From JAFGAV01 sp041479055 (lineage in GTDB: Bacteria; Acidobacteriota; Aminicenantia; Aminicenantales; JAFGAV01), in the NCBI GenBank assembly GCA_963702835.1, contig OY969762.1:1240001-1304000 (forward strand): 64,000 bases of DNA, written 5' to 3'. The notes beneath the pieces are model-generated. The model worked only from the letters and a program-made list of their open reading frames with translations, ran no database searches and was not told the origin of the DNA. Both the position numbers and the translations under genes were made by a program. This document shows, one piece after another, positions 45,367 through 55,034 of this stretch. The stretch's first letter is position 1. Each line of letters opens with the position of its first letter.

Positions 45367-46761
45367 TTATCGCGGGAATCCGGGGACTTTTTTCCTGCCC
45401 GTGACGACATACTCATCGGCCCCAATATCGGTGCCCGAGCCGTAAGGCCGGGGCTGTCCCTCGAAATCTCTGTCGGGCGCGCCCTCGGAGGAGCCGCTGT
45501 CGATGGCCGCAGAGGGCGGCAGAATGTGAAAATCTGCCCCGGCCGGATCCTTGAATATGGGGTCTCCTTGGACATAATGATCACCCAGAACCTCGTCCTC
45601 GCCGCCTCGAAAACCGTCAATCAGGTTGTAGGCGACGCTGAAGTTTCCGGCAGGCACCGCGCCATCCACGGCGATCTGGAATGAAAGATTCTGGCTGCAG
45701 ATGTTGTTGAGGATCACCACGCCCGTTGCCTGTGGGTTCTCCAAGAGGATCCCCCCGCCCCACCCGTCTCCATTGTGGGCGAAGGTGTTGTTCACAATTC
45801 TGATATTGGCCAGGGGATGATTGGCGCTGCAGCATACTATCAGATGAAGGCCCACCCACTTGTTGCGATAGGCGATGTTGTTGTAGACCCGGATATTCTC
45901 CAACAGCCCTCCCTGCTCGGAGGCCAGGGCAAAACCGTTTGCGGCGATATCATGAACGACGTTCGCGAAAACTTCGATGTTGAAGGTGTGTTTATCCCGG
46001 GCATCGACATAAACGCCCACCGCTTCCGTGTGGTGGACGGTGTTTCCCCAGACACGTCCATTCGAGGAACCGTCTTTGACGGTAATCCCTTCTTTTTGAC
46101 TGTAGTGGACCCGGTTGTTCCTGATTTCGAACATGTCCGTCCCCCCCACGGAGATGCTTTCATTGAACCCCTGGGTACAGGCCCCTTCGACCTCGTTGTT
46201 GTCTACTGTGACGTCATAACTGTTCCACACGGCGATGCCTGAGTCGCTGGTGTTCGAGACGAAGCTGCCCTCGACAATGATGTGGCTTGAATCCTCAACC
46301 AGAAGGCCCGGGTTGTGGGGCATGGGTCCGGCGTTCCGAATGCTCAGCCCCGAGATCCGGAGATAGCATTTGCCGACCACTTCGAATAAGCCCGCCCATT
46401 CGGGCAGGATGACCTCCGCTCCGTCAATGACGGCGGTCTCGCCGGGAGAGGAGGAGTAGACAATATAATTGTCGGCGGCGCCGGAATTTCTGGCCTCGAC
46501 TCGCTCCCTGTACGTTCCGCCTTTGATATAGACGGTATCCCCCGCCCTCAAGGTGTCGGCGGCCTTTTGAATCGTGCGCCAGGGCCGTTCTGCGGTTCCG
46601 GGGTTCGAGTCATTTCCGTTCGTGGCCACATAATAAACATTGCCACTAACAAGAACAGCACTCGATACGGGCCCTATCGGCAATGCCTGGCCGGCGCCCA
46701 AGAACGAGGCAAACAATATTCCGAGAAAAAACTCCGGCCTCGGATTCCATAGCCCTTTCAT
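45367..46761 (-). CDS. Secreted right-handed parallel beta-helix protein
   Basis: This 464-residue protein has a signal peptide (about 10-28, GILFASFLGAGQA) and then YYVATNGNDSNPGTAERPWRT and IQKAADTLRAGDTVYIKGGTY, the typical entry to DUF1565/pectate-lyase-like beta-helix domains. Repeated NN/N-rich turns follow (VTVDNNEVEG, FEIRNNRVHY, IRIVNNTFAH). The C-terminus has DIGADEY. Such proteins are often polysaccharide lyases or glycan-binding proteins; no catalytic residues can be assigned. A GTG at 46845 opens the same frame near the predicted transcription start. It is the first gene of the glycan locus. Confidence 0.82.
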   Translation of the reverse strand: MKGLWNPRPEFFLGILFASFLGAGQALPIGPVSSAVLVSGNVYYVATNGNDSNPGTAERPWRTIQKAADTLRAGDTVYIKGGTYRERVEARNSGAADNYIVYSSSPGETAVIDGAEVILPEWAGLFEVVGKCYLRISGLSIRNAGPMPHNPGLLVEDSSHIIVEGSFVSNTSDSGIAVWNSYDVTVDNNEVEGACTQGFNESISVGGTDMFEIRNNRVHYSQKEGITVKDGSSNGRVWGNTVHHTEAVGVYVDARDKHTFNIEVFANVVHDIAANGFALASEQGGLLENIRVYNNIAYRNKWVGLHLIVCCSANHPLANIRIVNNTFAHNGDGWGGGILLENPQATGVVILNNICSQNLSFQIAVDGAVPAGNFSVAYNLIDGFRGGEDEVLGDHYVQGDPIFKDPAGADFHILPPSAAIDSGSSEGAPDRDFEGQPRPYGSGTDIGADEYVVTGRKKVPGFPR

Positions 46762-46789
46762 CGGCGAAAAAATATTATGGGAATTCCTT

Positions 46790-46881
46790 TTTTGCGTGGC
46801 GTAATGAATAGCTGCTTGGGGCGATGAATCTCCCCTCTTGATCACCATGGAATAGTATCGTCGGCCGCAGGTCGATGTCAA
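46790..46881 (-). promoter_or_regulatory. Promoter and conserved leader of the beta-helix gene
   Basis: On the minus strand TTGACA (46881-46876), an 18-bp spacer and TACTAT (46857-46852) are followed by TCCATGGTGATCAAGAGGGG and a leader matching that of the GH29 gene without indels over about 65 nt. Shared blocks include TTGTTGACATCG, GCGGCC, CGATA, TATTCCA, GTGATCAAGAGGGGAG and CATCGCCC. This is a duplicated control region. Confidence 0.68.
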
Positions 46882-47049
46882 CAAACTCTGAAAGCTCATA
46901 AAAAATAATAAATGGAACCTAGTGCTCAAAAAATGCGTATATAATAATGAAATGGATCGCCGCCATTTCTATGGTTGAATTATGTACGCGGAGGATATAG
47001 ACTACCCCTCTTCGTTTTACCCCTGACCTTAAAACACCTAGGAGGTGAC

Positions 47050-49002
47050 ATGTATAAAAAGATTATGAATCGTTTGGCCCTGGGGCTGCTGCTCCTGGGC
47101 TTGGCCTTTTCCGTGGGCCTGGCCCAGTTGCCCGAATTGATTCCGCGCTCTGTATTCTTCAGTAACCCGCAGAAGACAGGCCTTCAGATCTCCCCCGACG
47201 GCCAACGCCTGGCCTATATGGCCCCCTCGCCGCAGGGTGTGCTCAACGTTTGGGTGCAAACCCTGGGAAAAGAGGATGCTGTGCAGGTGACCAATGACAA
47301 GCACCGCGGCATCCGCGGCTTCGGCTGGACCGCCGACAGCCGCCGCCTGGTTTACGGCCAGGACATTGACGGAGACGAAAATTTCCATCTTTACTTGGCC
47401 GACCTGCAGACCAAGATCGTGCGCGACCTCACTCCCTTCCAGGGCATCCGCGCCGAGAATTTTTTCCTCAATAAAAAATTCCCCGACCAGGCGCTGGTGG
47501 GGCTCAACCTCCGCAAACGCCAGCTTTTCGACATGTACCGCATCAACCTCATAACCGGAGCCGTGGAGCTGGATACCGAGAACCCGGGGACCGTCATCGG
47601 TTGGTACGCTGATGACACCTTCACCATCCGCGCCTGCGCGATTATGAACCCTCAGGACGGCAGCACGGTCATCCGCGTCCGCGAGGCCAAAGACAAGCCC
47701 TGGCGGGACCTGATGGTCTTCCCCTTCGGCGAAAGCGGAAACCTGCTCGATTTCAGCCTCGACGGCCAGACCGCCTACATCGATTCCTCACTCGGCTCGG
47801 ACACCTCCCGCCTGATACAGGTCGAACTCAAGACCGGCCAGGAGATCAAGGCCATTGCCACTAATCCCCAATGCGACTTGGGTGAGGTGATCATTCAGCC
47901 CGACCGGCACGAGGTCCAGGCCGTGGTCTTCGACTACCTGATGCCCGCCTACACCGTCCTGGACCCTTCCATCAAAGAGGACATCGCCTTCCTGCAAAAG
48001 GCCCATCCCGGAGTTATGGGCCTCAACGGCCGCGATAACGCCGACCAGAAATGGGTGATTTCTTATATGGTCGAGGACGGCCCGGTCAGCTACTATATCT
48101 ACAACCGCGGAACAAAAGCCCTCGATTTTGTCTTCGAACACCGGCCCGACCTGAAAAAATACAAGCTGGCCAAGATGCAGCCCGTCGTCATCAAAGCCCG
48201 CGACGGCTTCAACCTGGTGAGCTACCTCGCCCTGCCCGTCGGCTTGAAGCCGGAAAAGCTTCCCCTGGTGCTCTTTGTCCACGGCGGTCCCTGGGCCCGA
48301 GATTCCTGGGGCTATAGCGGCTTCGTCCAATTCCTGGCCAACCGCGGCTACGCTGTGCTCCAGGTCAATTTCCGCGGCTCCGCCGGCTTCGGCAAAAAGT
48401 TTCTCAATGCCGGCAACTTGGAATGGGGCGTAGGCAAAATGCAAAATGACCTGACCGACGCGGTGAAATGGGCCATCAAGCAAGGCTATGCAGACGCCGG
48501 CAAGGTGGCCATCATGGGCGGTTCCTACGGCGGGTATGCCACTCTGGCCGGCCTAACCTTCACCCCGGAGCTCTACTGCTGCGGCGTTGACATCGTCGGC
48601 CCCTCCAACATCAAGACCCTCCTGCAATCCATCCCCCCCTACTGGGCACCCATGAAAAAAATGTTCATGCTGCGGGTTGGGGACGTGGAGAAGGATGAGG
48701 TTTTCAACCAGAAGATTTCACCCCTTTTCCATGTCGATGCCATCCGCGCGCCGCTGCTCATCGGCCAGGGCAAAAACGACCCGCGGGTCAACATCCGCGA
48801 GTCCGACCAGATTGTGGAGGCCGTGCGCGGCCGGAAACTTCCGGTCAAATACATCGTTTACACCGACGAGGGACACGGCTTCGCCAGGCCGGAAAACAAC
48901 CTCGATTTCACAGGATACGCGGATGAATTCCTGGCCAAATACCTGGGCGGCCGTTTTGAGCCCTATAAACAGGTGAAAGGTTCCGCCGGCGAAGAGCACT
49001 GA
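47050..49002 (+). CDS. S9 family prolyl oligopeptidase-type peptidase, secreted
   Basis: This 650-residue serine peptidase has a signal peptide (about 8-25, ending GLA), a WD40-like beta-propeller (about 45-390, for example GLQISPDGQRLAYMAP, GIRGFGWTADSRRLVYG) and an alpha/beta hydrolase domain. The nucleophile Ser492 is in MGGSYGGY, the acid in GKNDPRVN and the histidine in DEGHGFARPEN. Acylaminoacyl- or dipeptidyl-peptidase activity on small peptides is likely. The ATG at 47050 follows a strong TAGGAGGTGAC site. It converges with the amidase gene. Confidence 0.92.
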   Translation: MYKKIMNRLALGLLLLGLAFSVGLAQLPELIPRSVFFSNPQKTGLQISPDGQRLAYMAPSPQGVLNVWVQTLGKEDAVQVTNDKHRGIRGFGWTADSRRLVYGQDIDGDENFHLYLADLQTKIVRDLTPFQGIRAENFFLNKKFPDQALVGLNLRKRQLFDMYRINLITGAVELDTENPGTVIGWYADDTFTIRACAIMNPQDGSTVIRVREAKDKPWRDLMVFPFGESGNLLDFSLDGQTAYIDSSLGSDTSRLIQVELKTGQEIKAIATNPQCDLGEVIIQPDRHEVQAVVFDYLMPAYTVLDPSIKEDIAFLQKAHPGVMGLNGRDNADQKWVISYMVEDGPVSYYIYNRGTKALDFVFEHRPDLKKYKLAKMQPVVIKARDGFNLVSYLALPVGLKPEKLPLVLFVHGGPWARDSWGYSGFVQFLANRGYAVLQVNFRGSAGFGKKFLNAGNLEWGVGKMQNDLTDAVKWAIKQGYADAGKVAIMGGSYGGYATLAGLTFTPELYCCGVDIVGPSNIKTLLQSIPPYWAPMKKMFMLRVGDVEKDEVFNQKISPLFHVDAIRAPLLIGQGKNDPRVNIRESDQIVEAVRGRKLPVKYIVYTDEGHGFARPENNLDFTGYADEFLAKYLGGRFEPYKQVKGSAGEEH

Positions 49003-49021
49003 GATTTATTGATACTGATAT

Positions 49022-50584
49022 TTATTCCAGCCCCGGGAATTTTTCGGGTGGGCGGCGGTGCTGGGTCGCCTGCTCATAGGCATAGGCGATCCTGATGAGC
49101 TCGGGCTCGCCGAACAGCCTGCCCACGATCTGCAGCCCGGCCGGCAGATTTCCATGGGTGAACCCCATGGGGACATTGAACCCCGGCAGGCCGGTGTGCG
49201 GGGGAATGATCTGGCTGTTGTCTCCGGCCGGGCTTTTCATGTCCCCAACCTTGCGCGGAGGATTGCTCCAGGTAGGGTAGATGAACGCATCCAGCCGGCT
49301 CTCCTCCATGGCTTTCAAGACAGCCTCGCGGAACTTGATGTCGCGCGGTTCATGGTATAAATCCAGGCAGATCTGCTTTTCATCAACGGCCAGGGCTTCT
49401 TCCAGCCTCTCTTTAATATAGGGGGCAAAAAGGCCGGACTTGTAGATATCGGCCAGGGTCTTAATGGGAACCGTCGGCCCGCGCGAAGCGAGATACTGTT
49501 CGACGTCATGCTTGAACATATCGCACCACAGGTCTTTGGTCAGCGCCTCGAAATCAGGAATGATGAAAGGGTCGACGATTTCTGCGCCCTGGGCTTTCAT
49601 ATCCCCGATCGCTTTATCGACCAGAGCCTTGATCTGGGGGTCTGTTTCCGGCAGGTCGATGAAGGTCCTGAAAACTCCGATCCGCGCGCCCTTGAGGCCA
49701 CCCTTATCAAGGAATTGGGTATAGTTTTGGGGCACCCTGCCGCGGCAGGCTTCCGTGATCGGGTCGGCCGGATCGTAGCCGGCGACGACCTCCAGGACCC
49801 TGACCGCATCTTCGACCGTGCGGGCCATGGGCCCCCCGATATCGTTGCGGAGGTAGAGCGGCACGATGCCGTCGCGGCTGGTTAGGCCCATCGTGGAGCG
49901 GATTCCGACTAGGCAGCAGTGAGAGGAAGGGCCGCGGATGGAATTTCCAGTGTCGGACCCCAGCCCGACGGCGCCGAAGTTGGCCGCCACGGAGGCGGCC
50001 GTTCCGCCGCTCGACCCGGCCGGGACTCGGTCAAGGTCATAGGGGTTGCGCGTCACGCCGGCCAGCGAGCTTTCCGTGACATAAGGGCTGAAGGCCCACT
50101 CGGCCATATTTGATTTGGCCAGGATGACGGCGCCCGCTTCGCGGAGCTTCCGGACCTGAAAGGCGTCGTCCGGCGGGATTGAGCCTTTAAGGGCCAGGGA
50201 ACCGGCTGTCGTCGGCAGGTCTTTGGTGTCAAAATTGTCCTTGACGATGACCGGGATGCCGTGAAGAGGGCGGAGCTTTCCAGTCTTTTTAAATTCCCTG
50301 TCGAGCTCTTCCGCCGTCTCAAGCGCCCTGGGGTTGACGGCCACGATCGAATTCAACCCTGTCGGCTGGTCATAAGCTTCGATGCGCCTGAGGTAGGCGG
50401 CCACAAGCTCGGCGCAGCTCAGCCGGCCCTCCCGCATGGCTTCGTGAATTTCGGCAATAGTCGCTTCTACGACCGGAAAGGGGCGGCCTTTTCCCTCCGC
50501 TGCGCCTGGCCCCTGGCTGCGGCAGGATAACGCCGGAAAGGCGGCCAGGGCGAACAGAAGAATCCCTGATAGCAATTTTTTCAT
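49022..50584 (-). CDS. Amidase-signature family lipoprotein
   Basis: This 520-residue enzyme has a lipoprotein signal peptide with a lipobox-like ALSC (cysteine about residue 21). It carries the Ser-cisSer-Lys catalytic set: lysine in GIPVIVKDNFDTKD and serines in VPAGSSGGTAAS and GSDTGNSIRGPSS. It probably hydrolyses amides or peptide-like amides in the periplasm after Lnt processing; the substrate is unknown. It starts 14 bp after glyS with GGAG upstream, so it may be co-transcribed with the glycine genes. It lacks any GatB partner and is not GatA. Confidence 0.88.
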   Translation of the reverse strand: MKKLLSGILLFALAAFPALSCRSQGPGAAEGKGRPFPVVEATIAEIHEAMREGRLSCAELVAAYLRRIEAYDQPTGLNSIVAVNPRALETAEELDREFKKTGKLRPLHGIPVIVKDNFDTKDLPTTAGSLALKGSIPPDDAFQVRKLREAGAVILAKSNMAEWAFSPYVTESSLAGVTRNPYDLDRVPAGSSGGTAASVAANFGAVGLGSDTGNSIRGPSSHCCLVGIRSTMGLTSRDGIVPLYLRNDIGGPMARTVEDAVRVLEVVAGYDPADPITEACRGRVPQNYTQFLDKGGLKGARIGVFRTFIDLPETDPQIKALVDKAIGDMKAQGAEIVDPFIIPDFEALTKDLWCDMFKHDVEQYLASRGPTVPIKTLADIYKSGLFAPYIKERLEEALAVDEKQICLDLYHEPRDIKFREAVLKAMEESRLDAFIYPTWSNPPRKVGDMKSPAGDNSQIIPPHTGLPGFNVPMGFTHGNLPAGLQIVGRLFGEPELIRIAYAYEQATQHRRPPEKFPGLE

Positions 50585-50598
50585 GGCGTCTCCAAGAT

Positions 50599-52683
50599 TT
50601 ATTGAGCCTTCTCCCCTTCCACGACTACCTGACTGTAGTCGGCGATCCGGGAGAGGAGGCGGCTGATGGCCTGGAGCAGGGCCAGCCGGTTTTGCCGGAT
50701 TCGCTTCTCTTCGGCCATGACCAGGACCTTGTCGAAAAAGGTGTTGAGCGCCGGTTGCAGCCGGAAGACCATCTTCTGGGCCTGGCCGTAGTCGCCCTTA
50801 GCCATCATGGGAGTTGCGTTTTCCTTGACGATGCCGAAAACCGACCACAGCTCCTGCTCTTCCTTCTCGGCGAGCAGGGCATGGTTCACCCGTCCGGCCG
50901 GCTGGTCGCGGAGGATGTTGTTGACCCGTTTGGCCATGAGAATGAACGGCTCGAACTGCGGGCTGGACCGCAGCCCGTTCAGGGCGTTAAGCCTCAAAGA
51001 GGAGTGATGGATGTTGTCCAGGCCGGGGCCCAGGGCGGCGCTGACCAGGTCGTAGCGGAACCCGCCCTTCTCGAAGATGTAGCGGAGCCGGCCGGCGAAA
51101 AATTCGAGTGCCGCGGCTTTGACCTCGGCAGCGGGACGTTCGAGCTTCGGGCCATAAGCCTCCAGGGCCTTATCCAGGAACCGGCCGAAAGAGAAGTCTA
51201 TTTTTTTATCCAGGATGACCTTGCACACGCCGTGGGCATTACGCCGCAGGCCGAACGGATCGCTGGAGCCCGTGGCCTGGATGCCCAGGCCCAGCGCGCC
51301 CACGATCGAATCGATCTTGTCGGCCAGGGACAGAATGGCGCCCAGGGTTGAGGCCGGCGACGCGTCCTCCAGGCCGGCGGGCTGGTAGTGTTCGTAGATG
51401 GCCCGGCCGGCCGCTTTGGGCAGCCCCTGCTCGCGGGCCAGCAGCCCGCCCATCCGGCCCTGGAGCGAGGAGAACTCCCTGACCATATCGGTCAGTAGGT
51501 CGGCCTTGCACAGCTCCGCGGCCAGAATCGCTTCTTTTTTCAGGTTCGAGACATCGAGCTTGTCACACAGGTAGACGGCCAGCTTCTTCATCCGCTGGGC
51601 CTTCTCCTCATAGCTCCCCAGCTTCTCTTGGAAAACAACGCGCTCCAAGCCTTTGGCCCGTTTCGCCAGCGGCGTCTTGAGGTCCTGCTGCCAGAAGAAG
51701 TCCGCGTCCTTGAGCCGAGCCTTGAGGACTCGCTCGTTGCCCTGCCGGATCAGGCCCTTGGCGTCGTCCGGCGCGTCGGCCACTCCGACGAATAGGGGCT
51801 GCTGCCGGCCGGCCTTGACCACAGAGAAAAGATGCTGTCCTTCCCGAAGGGCCGTGCTCAGGACCTCCAGCGGCAGGCTCAAAAAATCCGGATGGAATGA
51901 GCCGAGAAAGGCGTGGGGATGCTCGACGTCGTATGTCAATTTCTCCAGCAATTCCGGTTCAGGATGGAGCTGGGCGCCGAGCGGCTCCAGGAGCTTTTGC
52001 GTCTCGGCCTGGATCATCTCCCGCCGTGCGTCCGGCTCGATGACGACCAGCGCCTGGCCCAGGCTGCTCCGGTAATCCTCAAAGCTCCGGGGTTGAATCT
52101 TGCGATCCGGATGGAATATCTTGTGGCCGAAGGTGAAGTTGGAGGACCGCAGGCCGGCAACCTCAAAGTCCAAGGGCCGGCCGTCAACCAGGCCAAGGAG
52201 GTTCCTGATCGGCCGCGAGAAGCGAAAAGGATTCTCCGCCCAGCGCATCATCTTGGGGAAGGAAAGTCCGGAAATGCCCCGCGCCAAAATTTCGGGCAGA
52301 ATTTCCTCGGCCGGTTTGCCCGGCGCGGACTTAGTGAACCCGATGTATTCGCCGCGTTCAGTGGCATAAACCTCCACTTGGGATATGTCAATGCCCCGTG
52401 ATTTGGCGAAACCCAGGCCGGCCGGAGTGGGAGTTCCGTCGGGTTTATAGGCGGCTGCCTTGGGCGGGCCGATGACCTTCTCCTGGCGGTCCTTCTGCCG
52501 CGGGACGATCTCAGCCAGGACGACAAGCCGGCGGCAGGTCCCCATGACCCTAATGCCCTGCCCCTCGGACAGGCCGGCCGCGGAAAGCTCAACGCTCAGA
52601 GTCGCCTTCAACTGCTCCAGCCCGGCCCGGACATGGGAGGCTGGAAGTTCTTCGGTCAAGATCTCCAGCAGGAACTCGCTCAT
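50599..52683 (-). CDS. glyS: Glycyl-tRNA synthetase beta subunit
   Basis: This 694-residue subunit opens with SEFLLEILTEELPASHV, the GlyS hallmark, and contains RWAENPFRFSRPIRNLL, HPHAFLGSFHPDFLSLP and SVFGIVKENATPMMAKGDYG. The C-terminal DALR-type anticodon domain holds VNNILRD. With GlyQ it forms the alpha2beta2 bacterial-type glycyl-tRNA synthetase. The start overlaps the glyQ stop (ATGA). Length is normal. Confidence 0.96.
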   Translation of the reverse strand: MSEFLLEILTEELPASHVRAGLEQLKATLSVELSAAGLSEGQGIRVMGTCRRLVVLAEIVPRQKDRQEKVIGPPKAAAYKPDGTPTPAGLGFAKSRGIDISQVEVYATERGEYIGFTKSAPGKPAEEILPEILARGISGLSFPKMMRWAENPFRFSRPIRNLLGLVDGRPLDFEVAGLRSSNFTFGHKIFHPDRKIQPRSFEDYRSSLGQALVVIEPDARREMIQAETQKLLEPLGAQLHPEPELLEKLTYDVEHPHAFLGSFHPDFLSLPLEVLSTALREGQHLFSVVKAGRQQPLFVGVADAPDDAKGLIRQGNERVLKARLKDADFFWQQDLKTPLAKRAKGLERVVFQEKLGSYEEKAQRMKKLAVYLCDKLDVSNLKKEAILAAELCKADLLTDMVREFSSLQGRMGGLLAREQGLPKAAGRAIYEHYQPAGLEDASPASTLGAILSLADKIDSIVGALGLGIQATGSSDPFGLRRNAHGVCKVILDKKIDFSFGRFLDKALEAYGPKLERPAAEVKAAALEFFAGRLRYIFEKGGFRYDLVSAALGPGLDNIHHSSLRLNALNGLRSSPQFEPFILMAKRVNNILRDQPAGRVNHALLAEKEEQELWSVFGIVKENATPMMAKGDYGQAQKMVFRLQPALNTFFDKVLVMAEEKRIRQNRLALLQAISRLLSRIADYSQVVVEGEKAQ

Positions 52684-53528
52684 GAGGAAGCCCCTTCGGC
52701 CGCGTACTTCCGGGCCACTTCGATGACCAGGGCTCTGATTTCAGAGATGATCTTGACCCGCTCGGTGACGCTGATGGCTCCCCGCGAATCCAGCAGGTTA
52801 AAAACGTGAGAACACTTGAGACACAAGTCGTAGGCCGGCAGCAGCAGGCCTTTCTTGATGAGCGCCGCCGCTTCCCGCTCATAAAGGTTGAACATCTGCT
52901 GCAGCCCCTTGACCCCGGCCTGCTCGAAATTGTAGGCCGAGAACTCCTTCTCCTCGCGAAGGCGCAGGTCCCGGTAGCTCACCTCATCCGACCAGCGGAG
53001 GTCGTAGATATCGCCCTTTTCCTCCAGGAACATCTCCAGCCGCTCCAGGCCGTAGGTGATCTCCACAGGCACTGAGACGAGGTCGATACCGCCGGCCTGC
53101 TGGAAATAGGTGAACTGGGTAATTTCCAGCCCGTCCAGCATAACCTGCCAGCCGACGCCCCAAGAGCCGATGGTGGGCGATTCCCAATTATCCTCGTCGA
53201 AGCGCAGGTCGTGGTCTTCCAGCCGTATGCCCAGGCTGGTGAGGCTCCGGATATACATCTGCTGGGTGTCGTCGGGCGAGGGCTTGAGGATGACCTGGTA
53301 CTGATAGTGCTTCTGGACGCGGTGGGGGTTGTCTCCGTAGCGGCCGTCGGCCGGACGGCGGGAGGGTTGGACGTAAGCCACGCGCCAGGGCCGCCGGTCC
53401 AGGACCCGGAAAAATGTGTCCGGCGTCATCGTCCCGGCGCCAACCTCCACGTCGTAGGGCTGGGCCAGATAGCAGCCCTGGTCTGCCCAGAACTTCTGGA
53501 GCCTCATGATCAGGTCTTGCAGCGTCAT
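52680..53528 (-). CDS. glyQ: Glycyl-tRNA synthetase alpha subunit
   Basis: This 282-residue catalytic subunit is recognised by FWADQGCYLAQPYDVEVGAG, FFRVLDRRPWRVAYVQPSRR and RYGDNPHRVQKHYQYQV, class II motifs of bacterial GlyQ. It activates glycine and, with GlyS, charges tRNA-Gly. It lies 39 bp after gcvPB on the same strand, linking glycine cleavage and glycine use in translation. Confidence 0.97.
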   Translation of the reverse strand: MTLQDLIMRLQKFWADQGCYLAQPYDVEVGAGTMTPDTFFRVLDRRPWRVAYVQPSRRPADGRYGDNPHRVQKHYQYQVILKPSPDDTQQMYIRSLTSLGIRLEDHDLRFDEDNWESPTIGSWGVGWQVMLDGLEITQFTYFQQAGGIDLVSVPVEITYGLERLEMFLEEKGDIYDLRWSDEVSYRDLRLREEKEFSAYNFEQAGVKGLQQMFNLYEREAAALIKKGLLLPAYDLCLKCSHVFNLLDSRGAISVTERVKIISEIRALVIEVARKYAAEGASS

Positions 53529-53567
53529 GTGAACCTCGTCCCTCTTCCGGTGCTCAGCCAGGCCCCC

Positions 53568-55034
53568 TTAGCGGGCCTGGGGCGGCTTCACACTCCCGGT
53601 CCATTTCAGAACGGGGTTGCGGGCCGCCGCCGTCTCGTCGAGCCTCCGCACAAAAGAGGTATGCGGGGCGGATTTAAGGAGCTCGGGGTTCTCCGCGGCT
53701 TCCCGGGCGATGGAGGTCATGGCCTGGATGAAAAGATCCAGGTCCCGCCGCGGCTCAGTCTCGGTCGGCTCAATCATCAAAGCGCCCGGCACGATCAGGG
53801 GGAAGGACATGGTCGGTGGATGGACTCCGTAGTCGATCAGCCGCTTGGCGATGTCGATGTTGGCCACCCCATGTTCCTTCTGCAACTTGTCGGAGAAGAC
53901 GCATTCATGGAGAGTGGGCGCCTCGTACTTGAGATAGTAGAGGCCCTCCAGGCTGCGGCGGATATAGTTCGAGTTGAGAACGGCCACCTCGGCCATCTCG
54001 CGCAAGCCCTCGGGCCCGAGAGTCAGGATGTAGGCCAGGGCCTTGACCACGACCAGGAAGTTGCCGTGAAAACTATGCACCCGGCCGATGCTCTTGGGCC
54101 GGTCGCCCTCCAGGACGAACCGGCCGTCCTTCCGGCCCACCACCGGGCAGGGAAGGTATGGCTCAAGCACCTTTTTAACTCCGACTGGTCCGGAGCCCGG
54201 TCCGCCGCCGCCGTGGGGCGTGGAAAAGGTCTTGTGCAGGTTGATGTGGATGACGTCCACGTCCATATCGCCCGGCCGGGAAATGCCGGTCAGGGCATTC
54301 AGGTTGGCTCCGTCCATGTACAGGAATCCGCCGCGGGAATGGACCAGGCCGGCGATCTTCTTAATGTCCGTCTCGAACACGCCCAGAGTGTTGGGGTTGG
54401 TGACCATCAGAGCGGCCACCTCGTCGGTCATGGCCCGGTCGAGGTCGGCCAGGTCGATCCGGCCGTTCTGGTCCGAGTTGACGACTCTGACCTGGTAGCC
54501 GGAGATATGGGCGCTGGAAGGGTTTGTGCCGTGGGCCGAGTCGGGAATGAGCACCGTCCGGCGCGGGTTTCCTTTTTCCGTGAGCCGCGCCCTGATAAGC
54601 ATCAGGCCCAGCAGTTCACCGTGGGCGCCGGCCGCCGGCTGGAGGGTGAAGGCGTCCATGCCGGCGATCTCGCAGAGGAACTCTTCGGTCCGCTTGAGGA
54701 CTTCCAGGCAGCCCTGGACGAGCTCGGCCGGGGCCAGAGGGTGGGCGGCGGTGAAACCTTCCAGAGAGGCTGCCCGGTCGTTGACCTTGGGGTTGTACTT
54801 CATGGTGCACGACCCCAGGGGATAAAAACCGATGTCTACGGCGTAGTTTGTCTGCGACAGCCTAGTGAAATGGCGGACGACCTCCACCTCAGACACCTGC
54901 GGGAAACCCTCGACCTCCTCCCTGACGGGATAGCCGGACAGGAGGTCCTTCCCGAACGGCACATCCAGCTTGGGCAGCCGGAAGGCCCGCTTGCCTTTGT
55001 CGCTGATCTCGAAAATGAGCGGTTCGCGGATCAT
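53568..55034 (-). CDS. gcvPB: Glycine dehydrogenase (decarboxylating) subunit 2
   Basis: This 488-residue PLP subunit of the split P-protein has GFYPLGSCTMKYNPKVND, TLQPAAGAHGELLGLM, ALMVTNPNTLGVFE and the PLP-lysine in INLHKTFSTPHGGGGPG. With GcvPA it decarboxylates glycine and loads the aminomethyl group on lipoyl-GcvH. The ATG at 55034 overlaps the gcvPA stop (ATGA). Confidence 0.96.
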   Translation of the reverse strand: MIREPLIFEISDKGKRAFRLPKLDVPFGKDLLSGYPVREEVEGFPQVSEVEVVRHFTRLSQTNYAVDIGFYPLGSCTMKYNPKVNDRAASLEGFTAAHPLAPAELVQGCLEVLKRTEEFLCEIAGMDAFTLQPAAGAHGELLGLMLIRARLTEKGNPRRTVLIPDSAHGTNPSSAHISGYQVRVVNSDQNGRIDLADLDRAMTDEVAALMVTNPNTLGVFETDIKKIAGLVHSRGGFLYMDGANLNALTGISRPGDMDVDVIHINLHKTFSTPHGGGGPGSGPVGVKKVLEPYLPCPVVGRKDGRFVLEGDRPKSIGRVHSFHGNFLVVVKALAYILTLGPEGLREMAEVAVLNSNYIRRSLEGLYYLKYEAPTLHECVFSDKLQKEHGVANIDIAKRLIDYGVHPPTMSFPLIVPGALMIEPTETEPRRDLDLFIQAMTSIAREAAENPELLKSAPHTSFVRRLDETAAARNPVLKWTGSVKPPQAR

